DNA from: Maricaulis sp.
GTDB lineage: Bacteria > Pseudomonadota > Alphaproteobacteria > Caulobacterales > Maricaulaceae
NCBI GenBank assembly: GCA_029251785.1
Contig: JAQXCQ010000148.1
Coordinates: 1 to 33,709, forward strand
Reading direction: 5' to 3'
DNA length: 33,709 bases
Position 1 is the stretch's first letter. Each line of letters opens with the position of its first letter. Made by a program: the position numbers and the translations under genes. Positions 1 through 8,761 of the stretch are shown in pieces. A model generated the notes under the pieces. That model was not told where the DNA came from and did no database searches. It saw only the letters and a program-made list of their open reading frames with translations.

Positions 1-19
1 GCCGCTGACGATCAAACCG

Positions 20-586
20 GTGAGCTGGAACACACGGATACGGACGTTACAAAACACACTCCAGCGGTCGATACTGACGATGGAACGTGATCTTCCAGCG
101 CTCGTCTTGTTCCTAGTTCAATTGAGTGATGAGCACTGGTTCCCCACAGTCCGTATAGTGCTCAATATCATTGGTTCTATCGGTTTCGCCGTTTCACTAT
201 TCGCGCTTCTTTTCAATCGGCTTCAATTATTAATCGGGATCCCCTTGATCGCGATCAGTGGTCTGATTGGTCCCTGGTCCACAATGTACATTGGGATGCT
301 TTATCCAATTACCCAATGCGAATTGGAGCGCCTGCATGGCGCTACGGTGGATGACTTGGACGACTGCCACCAGGTATCCGGGCTAAACTCAACAAGCCTT
401 GCATCCCCACAGGCGGAAGAACAACTGGAACGGATAGAGGAAATAGAATCTCATCCGGTCTGGATGATATTTGTGTCGGCCATGACGTTGTGGGGCTTTT
501 GGCTCTTTACTCGCCGCTGCAGAATTGTCGGGAGGCGCAGGTGGCGACAACATCAGCGTCGCAGCAATCGGCTCTCACGCTCCTAA
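20..586 (+). CDS. Small membrane protein of unknown function
   Basis: I do not recognise this 188-residue protein. It has a hydrophobic hairpin at about residues 43-85 (two likely membrane helices separated by a short NRLQ turn), an acidic soluble stretch (about 100-145), a third helix near 147-165 and a very basic Arg-rich tail that should stay in the cytoplasm. The first possible start seen is a GTG at 20, but the frame is open to the left edge, so the gene may begin outside the window. An ATG at 80 is an alternative, and neither has a clear Shine-Dalgarno sequence. Its stop overlaps by 3 bp the stop of the convergent M48 protease gene. It is the only plus-strand gene in the first 12 kb. 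It is real rather than a shadow mainly because nothing lies opposite it and its hydropathy is membrane-like. Confidence 0.5.
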   Translation: MSWNTRIRTLQNTLQRSILTMERDLPALVLFLVQLSDEHWFPTVRIVLNIIGSIGFAVSLFALLFNRLQLLIGIPLIAISGLIGPWSTMYIGMLYPITQCELERLHGATVDDLDDCHQVSGLNSTSLASPQAEEQLERIEEIESHPVWMIFVSAMTLWGFWLFTRRCRIVGRRRWRQHQRRSNRLSRS

Positions 587-1611
587 ACCTCCGGAACACT
601 CGTCCCGCGTTTGCGTGGCTGCGGCACTGATGGATGCTGTCGCTTGCCGCCGGCATGTTCGATCAGGGCCTCGATGCGTTTTTCCATCGGGGGGTGTGTG
701 GCAAACATGCCCATGAAACCCGTATGCGGGTTTTCGATGAACATCTCCTTGACCTCATCCGGCGCTTTCTTCACCTGGGCGTTGCCAGAGATTTTGTTCA
801 GAGCCGATATCATCGCATCTGGATTTTTAGTGAGCTCTACCGCGCCAGCATCGGCCATGTATTCACGGCTACGAGATAGAGAGAAGCGGATCAATATAGC
901 AAGCAGATAAGCGACCGCGATAATGACCATGGCGATGATGATGGCGGCACCACCACTGCGACCGCCAGACCGCCGACCGCCAGCGCCGTACAACAGGCCG
1001 CGAAACAAGATCTGGAAGACAAAGGAAATAATCCCGACAAAGATCACAGAAATAACGAGCAAGCGGACGTCCCGGTGGCGAATATGGGAAAGCTCGTGAG
1101 CGAGCACCCCCTCTAGCTCAGCATCGTCAAGGGTTTCCATCAGGCCGCGTGTGACTGTGATGGTGTATTGCTTGTCATTTAGGCCTGACGCGTAGGCGTT
1201 GAGAGCACCTGTCTCGATGACTGCCAATTTGGGCATTGTCAGGCCGCGCGAAATACACAAATTTTCTAGCAAGTTATAGAGTTTGGGTTCCTGTTGCCTC
1301 GTTACGGATCGTGCACCGGTCGAGGCATTGATAATCGCCTGATGGGCAAACCAGGCGATGACAAACCATATCGCCGCGATCCCGATGGACCAGGCAGCAA
1401 TAAGGGGCCAGGCGTCCAGAGCCTCGCTATAGCCAGACAGGATTCCTGCCCCTGGCTTGGCGGAATATTGGGCGTTGTCGACGCCGAAAATCAGAAGAGA
1501 TATCGCCAGACCTATAAAAGTCAGGAGCACCGGAAACCCGGCCAGGAGGAGGCCGGATTTCAGATTGTTATTCCAGATGTGGGTGCGTAGTCCCGTCGCG
1601 CCCATCAGCAT
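583..1611 (-). CDS. M48 family (HtpX-like) membrane zinc metalloprotease
   Basis: Probable membrane-bound peptidase with its active site at the cytoplasmic face, of the M48/HtpX type that degrades damaged membrane proteins. The 342-residue product has two N-terminal membrane helices (about 17-42 and 69-90), the zinc site HELSH at 172-176, two more hydrophobic segments (about 183-204 and 222-245), and the downstream glutamate in SREYMADAGA (E250), the usual third zinc ligand. A C-terminal THPPMEKRIEAL segment (305-316) is typical of the family. A Gly/Arg-rich linker (203-221) separates the last two helices. The ATG at 1611 has AGGA about 7 nt upstream and follows the lemA stop by 9 bp, so the two are probably one operon. 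LemA/M48 pairing is common in proteobacteria. It differs from canonical HtpX in its long N-terminus, so I leave the symbol blank. Confidence 0.93.
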   Translation of the reverse strand: MLMGATGLRTHIWNNNLKSGLLLAGFPVLLTFIGLAISLLIFGVDNAQYSAKPGAGILSGYSEALDAWPLIAAWSIGIAAIWFVIAWFAHQAIINASTGARSVTRQQEPKLYNLLENLCISRGLTMPKLAVIETGALNAYASGLNDKQYTITVTRGLMETLDDAELEGVLAHELSHIRHRDVRLLVISVIFVGIISFVFQILFRGLLYGAGGRRSGGRSGGAAIIIAMVIIAVAYLLAILIRFSLSRSREYMADAGAVELTKNPDAMISALNKISGNAQVKKAPDEVKEMFIENPHTGFMGMFATHPPMEKRIEALIEHAGGKRQHPSVPQPRKRGTSVPEV

Positions 1612-1620
1612 GGTGTTATC

Positions 1621-2172
1621 CTAGAATTTAATCGAAGGCGCTGCGCGTTCGGCCTCACCAACCTCGAAGAAATCACGCTTCGCAAAACCAAAAGCGTTGG
1701 CAATAATCACGGCGGGGAATTGCTCGGCGGCTGTATTGTATTCACCGGTCGCATTGTTGAAGAAGCGACGGGCGGCGGCGATTTTATTCTCCAAATCTGC
1801 GAGTTCATTTTGCAGCGACAGGAAATTCTGATTGGCCTTCAGGTCCGGATAGCTCTCGGACAGGGCAAACAATTGACGCAGCGCACCAGACAGCATGTTC
1901 TCAGCGCCAGCCAGGTCCTTGATTGATCCGGCATCGATCGCCGTCTGACGGGCCTTGATGACGTTTTCAAGCGTTTCTTTCTCGTGTGCGGCGTAGCCTT
2001 TGACGGTCTCTACCAGATTGGGGACGAGATCGTGGCGCTGCTTGAGCTGCACATCGATATCACCCCAGGCCTGATTGCAAGTTTGCCGGAGCGCGACCAG
2101 ACGATTGTAGGCCATCATCACAATGAGGCCCAAGACGATCAGGATACCGAAGAAAATAAATGAGCCGTCCAT
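1621..2172 (-). CDS. lemA: LemA family protein
   Basis: LemA-family protein of 183 residues: one N-terminal membrane helix (about 5-21) followed by a long helical domain facing the outside. The family hallmark W-x-D-ID-VQLK-RHDLVPNLV lies at about 36-54 and is followed by TVKGYAAHE. The exact biochemical role of LemA is not established. I chose the ATG at 2172 because AAGGAG sits 8 nt before it and the membrane helix then starts at once. An in-frame extension to 2226 adds 18 residues with no good binding site. The gene is 9 bp upstream of the M48 protease gene, the usual partner, and 66 bp downstream of parC on the same strand. Confidence 0.93.
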   Translation of the reverse strand: MDGSFIFFGILIVLGLIVMMAYNRLVALRQTCNQAWGDIDVQLKQRHDLVPNLVETVKGYAAHEKETLENVIKARQTAIDAGSIKDLAGAENMLSGALRQLFALSESYPDLKANQNFLSLQNELADLENKIAAARRFFNNATGEYNTAAEQFPAVIIANAFGFAKRDFFEVGEAERAAPSIKF

Positions 2173-2238
2173 TATGTTGTCTCCTTGACCGGACAAACCG
2201 GCGAAAAATTCAATATTAGTCTCCACTTATGGCGTTAT

Positions 2239-4515
2239 TTAGTCCGTTTTCGCCTGAGAAGCGAGAAATTCTGTTCCACGCGGGGCAAACATAAGGCTTC
2301 GCGGGAAACCGCGAGGGGCCATTTTGCCTGCCTGGGCGCGCTTTGCCGACCACATTTCCCAATCCTCCATCTGATGCCGACGACCGGCCCCATCAAGCCA
2401 ACTCAAGCCATCCTCTGCGGCAAACACCGTGACATGGGCCACCTGCGCGCCTTTGCCCCCGAGCAATTTCACACCCTTACCCCGCGTCATCACCGGAATA
2501 TCATCGAGGGCAAAGACCAATAGCTTCTTATTCTTGCCAATCACGGCACAACGGTCACCGATGGCCGGAATACACAACATGGCCTCATCTCCATCGATCA
2601 GATTGAGGATCTGTTTGCCGCCCTTCTTGGCCGCCATCACATCCTTTTCCATCACGCAGAAACCCGTTCCCGCACCCGAGGCGACCAGCAATTTACGTTC
2701 GGGATCATGCTTGACCAGAACCAGTGGCACCGCATCATCGGGCAAATCCACGTGCAGGCGTACAGGTTCGCCATGACCACGACCACCAGGCAATTTGTGG
2801 GCATCTAGCGTGTAGAACTTACCATCGCTGGCAAACATAATCAGCTTGTCGGTCGTCTCGCACTTCACGGAGAAGGCGGATGTGTCGCCTTCCTTAAATT
2901 TGAGCGTCGACTCATCGGTGCCATGCCCCTTGAGTGCCCTGACCCATCCCATTTCCGACAGGACAGCGGTAATCGGTTCCCGGACGATAAAGGCTTCAGG
3001 AGACGCATCGGCCACAACAAGCGGTGCATCGCTGAATGTCGTGCGGCGCGCACCAATTTTGCTCTTCGGCCCATAAAACTTTTGAACTTCGGCAATCTCG
3101 GAATCGACAAGCTTCCATTGCAATTCGTCACTGCCAATCAAATCGGTCAAGCTTTGACGTTCGGCGCGAAGTTTTTCATCTTCCTGCCTAATTTCCAGCT
3201 CTTCCAATTTCCGCAAACTGCGCAGGCGCATATTGAGGATGGCTTCAGTCTGCCGTTCGGTCAGATTGAAGGTTTCCATCAAGGTTTGTTTGGGTTTGTC
3301 CTCAAAGCGGATGATGCGAATGACTTCATCCAGGTCGGCATAGACGATCAAATATCCGGCGAGCACTTCGAGGCGATCTTCGACCTTTGCCAGCCGCGTC
3401 TTGGTGCGGCGCACAACGACCTCACGACGATGATCCACCCAGATCTTCAACGCGTCCTTGAGATTCATCACACGTGGCGTGCCGGTCGGGTCAAGAACGT
3501 TGAGATTGAGCGATACCCGGGTCTCGAGATCCGTCAGTTTGAAGACCGACGCCATGAGCATTTCTGGATCGACCAACTTGCTCTTGGGCTCCAAGACAAG
3601 CCGAACGTCTTCGGTGGATTCATCGTGCACATCATCCAGCAATGGCAGACGCTTGGCGTCCATCATCAGGGCGATACGTTCCACAAGTTTCGACTTTTGA
3701 ACCTGGAACGGGATTTCGGTGATCACAATACGCCACATGCCGCGGCCGATATCTTCCAGCTCCCAGCGCGCTCGAACGCGGAAGCCACCCCGGCCGGTCT
3801 CATAGGCCTCCTGCATCGATTCTTGAGATTCGACGCAAATTCCACCGGTCGGAAAATCCGGACCTTTTACGAATTTGAGCAAATCGCGGACTTCGGCGTC
3901 CGGACGGGCAATTATCTTACGCGCGGCCTGACACAGTTCGGCGGCATTATGCGGTGGGATCGATGTCGCCATACCAACAGCAATACCGTTGGAGCCATTG
4001 GCCAACAGGTTTGGAAAGGCGCCGGGGAGCACGACGGGCTCACGCTCGGAACCATCGTAAGTTTCCTCAAAGTCGACCGTGCCGAGATCATAATCCTTGA
4101 GGATCAGATCGGCCGCATGGGTAAGACGAGCCTCGGTATACCGCATGGCGGCGGCATTATCGCCGTCGATATTACCGAAATTGCCCTGCCCCTCGACAAG
4201 CGGGTAGCGGGCCGCGAAATCCTGCGACAGACGCACCAAGGCATCATAAACCGATTGGTCGCCATGCGGGTGGTATTTACCGATCACATCACCGACGACG
4301 CGGGCGGATTTTTTGTAAGCGGATTCAGGGTTCAGCTTCAGCTCGCGCATGGCATGCAACAAGCGTCGGTGAACCGGCTTCAGCCCATCCCGCGCGTCGG
4401 GCAAAGCGCGCTGCGTAATCGTCGCAAGAGCATAGGCCAAATAGCGCTTGGACAGCGCTTCATCAAAGTTTTCCTCGATGATATGTCCGGAATCCGGTTC
4501 AAATTGTTCGCCCAT
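2239..4515 (-). CDS. parC: DNA topoisomerase IV subunit A
   Basis: Subunit A of topoisomerase IV, which cuts and rejoins DNA to unlink daughter chromosomes, working with ParE (not in this window). At 758 residues it has ParC length, shorter than most GyrA. The N-terminal breakage-reunion domain shows LPDARDGLKPVHRR (38-51), GDVIGKYHPHGDQSVYDA (75-92) and the catalytic tyrosine Y126 in AAMRYTEAR. The C-terminal part is a degenerate beta-pinwheel and I see no GyrA box, which also favours ParC. At the position of the quinolone-binding Ser of GyrA/E. coli ParC this protein has Gln87, with Asp at 91. The ATG at 4515 has a weak AAAGG upstream. It ends the housekeeping run after recO with a 143-bp gap that contains a CTGCCC-N6-GGGCAG inverted repeat at 4556-4573 but no T-tract. 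Confidence 0.97.
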   Translation of the reverse strand: MGEQFEPDSGHIIEENFDEALSKRYLAYALATITQRALPDARDGLKPVHRRLLHAMRELKLNPESAYKKSARVVGDVIGKYHPHGDQSVYDALVRLSQDFAARYPLVEGQGNFGNIDGDNAAAMRYTEARLTHAADLILKDYDLGTVDFEETYDGSEREPVVLPGAFPNLLANGSNGIAVGMATSIPPHNAAELCQAARKIIARPDAEVRDLLKFVKGPDFPTGGICVESQESMQEAYETGRGGFRVRARWELEDIGRGMWRIVITEIPFQVQKSKLVERIALMMDAKRLPLLDDVHDESTEDVRLVLEPKSKLVDPEMLMASVFKLTDLETRVSLNLNVLDPTGTPRVMNLKDALKIWVDHRREVVVRRTKTRLAKVEDRLEVLAGYLIVYADLDEVIRIIRFEDKPKQTLMETFNLTERQTEAILNMRLRSLRKLEELEIRQEDEKLRAERQSLTDLIGSDELQWKLVDSEIAEVQKFYGPKSKIGARRTTFSDAPLVVADASPEAFIVREPITAVLSEMGWVRALKGHGTDESTLKFKEGDTSAFSVKCETTDKLIMFASDGKFYTLDAHKLPGGRGHGEPVRLHVDLPDDAVPLVLVKHDPERKLLVASGAGTGFCVMEKDVMAAKKGGKQILNLIDGDEAMLCIPAIGDRCAVIGKNKKLLVFALDDIPVMTRGKGVKLLGGKGAQVAHVTVFAAEDGLSWLDGAGRRHQMEDWEMWSAKRAQAGKMAPRGFPRSLMFAPRGTEFLASQAKTD

Positions 4516-4658
4516 GGCGGAAGGCCTTTCGAATCACTCCATTCACTATAGGGCTCTGCCCCTGCATGGGCAGGGCTGCAGAACAGTTTTGTGTGGAGAA
4601 ATCCGGTGTTGGCAGCACCGAGGCCACCTATTTCGCAAATCGGACTATTTTGCTATCA

Positions 4659-5387
4659 CTAGAGGCGATGCAGGCGGCCCAATTCATCGAAGAGGCGGGT
4701 GCGCGCTTCGGGTAATTGGCGATTGGTCGGCCAGAGCACACGACGTTCAAGAAAATATCCGGTCAATTCCAGACCGCGCTGGATATCGCCGGCTTCAATC
4801 TTCCCGTGTCCCTGAAGAAATCCAGGCAATGCCAGCAACTTATCCAGATATGGTGCCGCCTCCTCCCTGCAAACAGCCCGGCCTGTTCGCGGGCTGATAT
4901 GGGTGAGATCCTCGGTTACACCTGTTACCGCGCACTTTTCCGTATCGAGGCCATAGCCCAGATCCGCCAGCAAGCCGGCCTCCCATCGCACATAGAGTGC
5001 AGGCCAAATATCTTCATTATCAAAGCTCTCGACCAATACGCGCAGGCCCTGATAAACGGCAGGATGAACTTCACGTTCCGGCAGGCACAAAATTGACAGA
5101 GCACAGGCAGAATTGAGACCGGCCAATGCCGCACGGTCATCCATCACCGAACCGGCACGCAGTGTATCCGCCTCAATGGTGTAGCTGCCCAAATGATCCG
5201 CCAGGCGGGCCCGCCAATGCGCCTGTACGCAATTGCCCGGTTGCAATACCGGGCGCTTGGACCGCGAACGGGCACCGCGTACCAGTCCAGCATGCCGACC
5301 GTGCTCTCGCGTTAACAGGTCCACGATACCGCTTGTTTCGCCATGGGCCTTCACGGCCAATATTATGCCGGTGTCAGACCAGTCCAT
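4659..5387 (-). CDS. recO: DNA repair protein RecO
   Basis: Recombination mediator that anneals single strands and helps load RecA on SSB-coated gaps in the RecF pathway. The 242-residue product begins with the RecO OB-fold signature MDWSDTGIILAVKAHGETSGIV and RGARS (38-42), followed by the helical domain. The zinc-binding four-cysteine module found in many RecO proteins is reduced: only the Cys of EKCAVTG and a Cys in RAVCREEA remain, so zinc binding is doubtful, as in several proteobacterial RecO proteins. It lies 8 bp downstream of era on the same strand, the usual rnc-era-recO order. Confidence 0.95.
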   Translation of the reverse strand: MDWSDTGIILAVKAHGETSGIVDLLTREHGRHAGLVRGARSRSKRPVLQPGNCVQAHWRARLADHLGSYTIEADTLRAGSVMDDRAALAGLNSACALSILCLPEREVHPAVYQGLRVLVESFDNEDIWPALYVRWEAGLLADLGYGLDTEKCAVTGVTEDLTHISPRTGRAVCREEAAPYLDKLLALPGFLQGHGKIEAGDIQRGLELTGYFLERRVLWPTNRQLPEARTRLFDELGRLHRL

Positions 5388-5395
5388 GGTTTCGC

Positions 5396-6343
5396 CTAGG
5401 CGTCAAAGTCCAGGCCGATCTCGGAATAGCGCGAGCGGCGCTCTGTCCATTTGGGATCAACCTTGACGTTGAGGAAGAGGTGCACTTTGCAACCCAGCAT
5501 TTCTTCTAACTCGCGACGCGCAGACTCGCCGATATCCTTGATCGCCCGACCGCCCTTGCCGAGCACAATCGGTTTTTGGCTGTCTCGCTCGATGATGACG
5601 TTTTGCTCGATGCGCAATGAGCCGTCCTTCAAAGTCTTCCAGGCCTCGGTGTCGACCATCGCCGCATAGGGCAGTTCATCGTGCAATCGCAGGTACAACT
5701 TTTCCCGGGTGATCTCAGCGGCCAATAGGCGCTGTGGCAAATCCGCGATCTGATCCTTGGGATAGAACCAGGGACCCGGCTCCATCAGTCCTGCAATGTG
5801 CTCGCGCAATTGCATAATGCCCGAGCCGGTCTTGGCGGAGACCATGAACACTTCGGTGTAATTACCCGTCTCGTACAATTCCTGCGACATCGCCAGCAGG
5901 CGATCGCGCGGCAGAACATCGACCTTGTTCAGCACCAGGATCGCCTTCCGTTCGGCAGACTTCAATCCTTCCATCACACGCTCATCGTCCTGAACCGTGT
6001 GCTTATCCGCCCCCTTGGCTTCGCCTTGGTCTACGCGATCTCGGGCGGCGACATCTATAACATGGGCAATCTGGTCGGCCCCGTCAGCGCCGGCCCAGGC
6101 AGCATGTACCATCGCTTTGTCGAAACGGCGCTTGGGGGCAAAGACGCCCGGCGTGTCGACGAGCACGATTTGGGCCTGGTCGTGGATCATTACGCCTCGC
6201 ACGGCAAAACGCGTCGTCTGCACCTTGTGTGTAACAATCGAGACTTTTTGGCCCACTAGGGCGTTCACAAGCGTCGATTTACCGACATTCGGCGATCCAA
6301 TAATGGCAACGAAGCCAGAGCGACTTTGGGTATTAGCGGACAT
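5396..6343 (-). CDS. era: GTPase Era
   Basis: Essential GTPase that binds 16S rRNA and helps mature the 30S subunit. The 315-residue protein shows the G1 loop GSPNVGKS (16-23), the G3 motif DTPG (63-66), the G4 motif NKVD (139-142) and a C-terminal KH domain with VLGKGGRAIKDIG. The stretch after G3 (about 99-125) looks longer than in E. coli Era and is rich in charged residues. The ATG at 6343 has GAGAGG 6 nt upstream and lies inside the end of rnc (11-bp overlap), indicating translational coupling. The reading frame stays open for another 97 codons upstream, but that part is the out-of-frame shadow of rnc with no family similarity. Confidence 0.97.
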   Translation of the reverse strand: MSANTQSRSGFVAIIGSPNVGKSTLVNALVGQKVSIVTHKVQTTRFAVRGVMIHDQAQIVLVDTPGVFAPKRRFDKAMVHAAWAGADGADQIAHVIDVAARDRVDQGEAKGADKHTVQDDERVMEGLKSAERKAILVLNKVDVLPRDRLLAMSQELYETGNYTEVFMVSAKTGSGIMQLREHIAGLMEPGPWFYPKDQIADLPQRLLAAEITREKLYLRLHDELPYAAMVDTEAWKTLKDGSLRIEQNVIIERDSQKPIVLGKGGRAIKDIGESARRELEEMLGCKVHLFLNVKVDPKWTERRSRYSEIGLDFDA

Positions 6344-7022
6344 CAAGTCCCTCTCTTTGCAGGAGCGCGGCCGCAGCGGCGCGTTCGGCAATTTGTTTTG
6401 AACTTCCTTCACCCGTTGCCGCGTCGAGCTTGCCGACGCGGACTTCGACGGTGAAAACCGGTCGATGATCTGGACCTTTTCGACCGAGCATCTTGTAGCT
6501 GGGCTCGCCATGTTTTTTCTTGGCGGCCCATTCCTGCAGTGTCGACTTGGCCTCTTTGGGCTGACGACGCAATGCCTCGATCTTGTCGGACCAATACGTG
6601 TCATAAAACGCGGCGACGGCTGGCATGCCACCATCGAGATACAGAGCGGCGATCAAAGCTTCGCAGGCATCCCCGAGAATTGAAGTCTTGTCGCGCCCTC
6701 CGGCCTTCTCCTCGGACGGAGCCATCATCAATGCTTCACCCAGCTTGATGGTTCGCGCGACATCGGCGCAAGCCTCCTTGCGGACCAGAGCATTAAGTCG
6801 AGGTGCCAAACCGCCCTCATCGACCTTGTCGAATATTTTGTGTAGCCGCTCGGCCGTTAGCAGACCCAGCACACGGTCGCCGAGGAATTCTAACCGCTCA
6901 TAGCTTTTGAAACCCTTGCGACCGTCGCCATAGCTGGCATGGGTTAGCGAGCGCTCAAACAGTTCGCGATTTTTAAACTTGTAATTGAGGCGCGTTTCCA
7001 GCGCTAATTTTCGATCAGCCAT
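6333..7022 (-). CDS. rnc: Ribonuclease III
   Basis: Double-strand-specific endoribonuclease that processes rRNA precursors and structured mRNAs. The 229-residue protein has the signature [11 protein letters not shown] at about 43-53, with Glu and Asp metal-binding residues, a second acidic cluster in [18 protein letters not shown], and a C-terminal double-stranded RNA binding domain ending in [15 protein letters not shown] prefer the ATG at 7022 (MADRKLAL) with GAAGAAG upstream and an 8-bp overlap with acpS. An ATG at 7049 would add nine residues unlike the family. The typical alphaproteobacterial neighbour lepB is missing between acpS and this gene. Confidence 0.96.
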   Translation of the reverse strand: MADRKLALETRLNYKFKNRELFERSLTHASYGDGRKGFKSYERLEFLGDRVLGLLTAERLHKIFDKVDEGGLAPRLNALVRKEACADVARTIKLGEALMMAPSEEKAGGRDKTSILGDACEALIAALYLDGGMPAVAAFYDTYWSDKIEALRRQPKEAKSTLQEWAAKKKHGEPSYKMLGRKGPDHRPVFTVEVRVGKLDAATGEGSSKQIAERAAAAALLQREGLDVR

Positions 7023-7428
7023 GCGTGTCTTCTTCGCGCAAAACCTCAATCACCACAAAGGCCTGGGCGTAGGGGTGATCGTCGGTGATGGTAATGTGTG
7101 TGTGTGCCGTCATGCCGCTTGGCGTCATGCTTTTGAGGCGATCAAGTGCTCGGCCCTTAAATTCGAGTGTTGGCTTGCCACCAGGAAGATTGACCACACC
7201 AATTTCTTTCCAGGACACCCCGCGAGCAATACCGGTTCCCAGCGCTTTTGCACCAGCCTCTTTGGCGGCAAAGCGCTTGGCATAACTCGCGGCACGCATG
7301 CGTCGTTTGTCGGATTTGGCCTGCTCAACTTCGGTAAACACACGCTGCACAAATCGATCACCGAACCGGTCGAGCGATTTTTCAATGCGACGGATATCCA
7401 TCAGATCTGAGCCGAGGCCGATAATCAT
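7015..7428 (-). CDS. acpS: Holo-[acyl-carrier-protein] synthase
   Basis: Transfers the 4'-phosphopantetheine arm from coenzyme A to the serine of apo-ACP, switching on fatty acid synthesis. The 137-residue product carries both family motifs: [11 protein letters not shown] (6-16) with the metal-binding Asp, and [16 protein letters not shown] (about 51-66) with the conserved Glu and Lys. Length is normal for trimeric AcpS. It overlaps pdxJ by 4 bp (ATGA) upstream and rnc by 8 bp downstream, so it is translated as part of the coupled run. Confidence 0.96.
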   Translation of the reverse strand: MIIGLGSDLMDIRRIEKSLDRFGDRFVQRVFTEVEQAKSDKRRMRAASYAKRFAAKEAGAKALGTGIARGVSWKEIGVVNLPGGKPTLEFKGRALDRLKSMTPSGMTAHTHITITDDHPYAQAFVVIEVLREEDTHG

Positions 7429-8177
7429 CGCTGCGCTCGCGCCTCCACCATAAGACCGCGCATCGTGGTGACAGCCTCGCGCAGTCCGCGGAAAATCGCC
7501 TCGCCGATCAAGAAGTGGCCGATATTGAGTTCGGCGATGTGGGCGATCGCGGCGACCGGCTTCACGGTATCATAGGTCAGCCCGTGCCCCGCGTGCACTT
7601 CCAGACCGCGGGCATAACCCTCCGCGGTACCGATTTCTATCTTTTGAAATAACCTTGCGGTTTCAGCCGTATCGTTGCGAAGGGCCGCTTCGCAATAGGC
7701 GCCGGTGTGAAGTTCGATCACTGCAGCGCCCATGGCTTCTGCCACCGCGATTTGAACCGGGTCGGGCTCAATAAACAATGACACCCGAATTCCGGCCTCT
7801 CCCAGCTGCCGAACGTAGGGCGCAATGTGATTGTGCCCCGCCGCCACGTCGAGGCCGCCCTCTGTGGTTCGTTCCTCACGTTTTTCCGGGACAATGCAGA
7901 CCGCGTGCGGCTTGTGACGCAACGCAATATCGAGCATTTCCGGTGTGGCGGCCATTTCAAGATTTAGCGGCAGATCAATCTCGGCCATCAGACGGTCTAT
8001 ATCCGTGTCAGTGATATGACGGCGATCTTCGCGTAGATGCGCCGTGATTCCATCCGCACCGGATTCTGCTGCCTGTTTCGCCGCGCGCACCGGGTCTGGA
8101 TGTTCGCCACCGCGCGCATTGCGAATAGTCGCAACGTGATCGATATTGACCCCAAGTCTCAGCGCGGCAAGCGGCAT
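7425..8177 (-). CDS. pdxJ: Pyridoxine 5'-phosphate synthase
   Basis: Last specific step of the DXP-dependent vitamin B6 route: condenses 3-amino-2-oxopropyl phosphate with 1-deoxyxylulose 5-phosphate to pyridoxine phosphate. The 250-residue TIM-barrel protein starts [21 protein letters not shown], the standard PdxJ opening with catalytic His14. It also has [16 protein letters not shown] (about 40-55), [10 protein letters not shown] and the glycine-rich phosphate loop near [10 protein letters not shown]. Its ATG overlaps the pyrE stop by one base (TGATG) and its own stop overlaps acpS by 4 bp. Confidence 0.97.
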   Translation of the reverse strand: MPLAALRLGVNIDHVATIRNARGGEHPDPVRAAKQAAESGADGITAHLREDRRHITDTDIDRLMAEIDLPLNLEMAATPEMLDIALRHKPHAVCIVPEKREERTTEGGLDVAAGHNHIAPYVRQLGEAGIRVSLFIEPDPVQIAVAEAMGAAVIELHTGAYCEAALRNDTAETARLFQKIEIGTAEGYARGLEVHAGHGLTYDTVKPVAAIAHIAELNIGHFLIGEAIFRGLREAVTTMRGLMVEARAQR

Positions 8178-8761
8178 CAGGCAAGCCCCCGACTTCCGGG
8201 TTTAATGGCCGGTATCGCTTCCAGTTCAGGTGGCAAAGCGTCAGCAGGATAGGCGGGCACTTTGTACTCGGCGAGAGAGATCAGCGGAACTCCGACACCG
8301 GCTTCGCCTCCAGAGCGATCCACCAGACAGGCCTCGGCAATAACGCTGGCACCGGTGGCCTTGAGCGATTCAATGCATTCACGTGAGCTCAGCCCGGTCG
8401 TGACGATGTCCTCAACAACAAGGACCTTGTCCGCGCTGGAGAGCTCAAAACCGCGCCGTAAGACAAATTCGCCGTTTTCACGCTCGACATAGATCGCGTG
8501 AAGTCCCATCTGCCGGCCCATCTCATAACCGGGCACGATGCCGCCAACTGCGGGCGACACGATGATCGTCGGCTGTTCGGTCAATTCCGCTCTCACCTTA
8601 GCCGCGAGGGCCGCACACAGGCGCGCCGTGCGCTCGGCATCGGCAAAGACCTTGGCCTTCTGCAAGAAAACCGGACTGCGCAGCCCAGAAGACAAAATGA
8701 AATGCCCTTCCAGCAGCGCACCGGCTGCCCGGAATTCATCAAGAACCTCATCACGCGTCAT
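8177..8761 (-). CDS. pyrE: Orotate phosphoribosyltransferase
   Basis: Converts orotate plus PRPP to orotidine 5'-phosphate in pyrimidine synthesis. The 194-residue protein has the PRPP-binding motif [14 protein letters not shown] (about 113-126), the flexible-loop region [16 protein letters not shown] and the phosphate-binding [12 protein letters not shown]. Its length matches the short class of PyrE. It is coupled to both neighbours by single-base TGATG overlaps: the rsh stop at its start and the pdxJ start at its end. Confidence 0.95.
   Translation of the reverse strand: MTRDEVLDEFRAAGALLEGHFILSSGLRSPVFLQKAKVFADAERTARLCAALAAKVRAELTEQPTIIVSPAVGGIVPGYEMGRQMGLHAIYVERENGEFVLRRGFELSSADKVLVVEDIVTTGLSSRECIESLKATGASVIAEACLVDRSGGEAGVGVPLISLAEYKVPAYPADALPPELEAIPAIKPGSRGLA

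Noticed and set aside
2923-4551. A 542-codon open frame on the plus strand opposite parC
   Set aside because: It runs antisense to a certain parC gene, its peptide has no family features, and long antisense frames are common opposite biased codons.
4556-4573. CTGCCC-N6-GGGCAG as a terminator of recO
   Set aside because: No T-tract follows on the minus strand. It may be a chance GC-rich repeat.
6344-6634. 97-codon N-terminal extension of era
   Set aside because: Entirely overlaps rnc out of frame. Family similarity and a GAGAGG site place the start at 6343.
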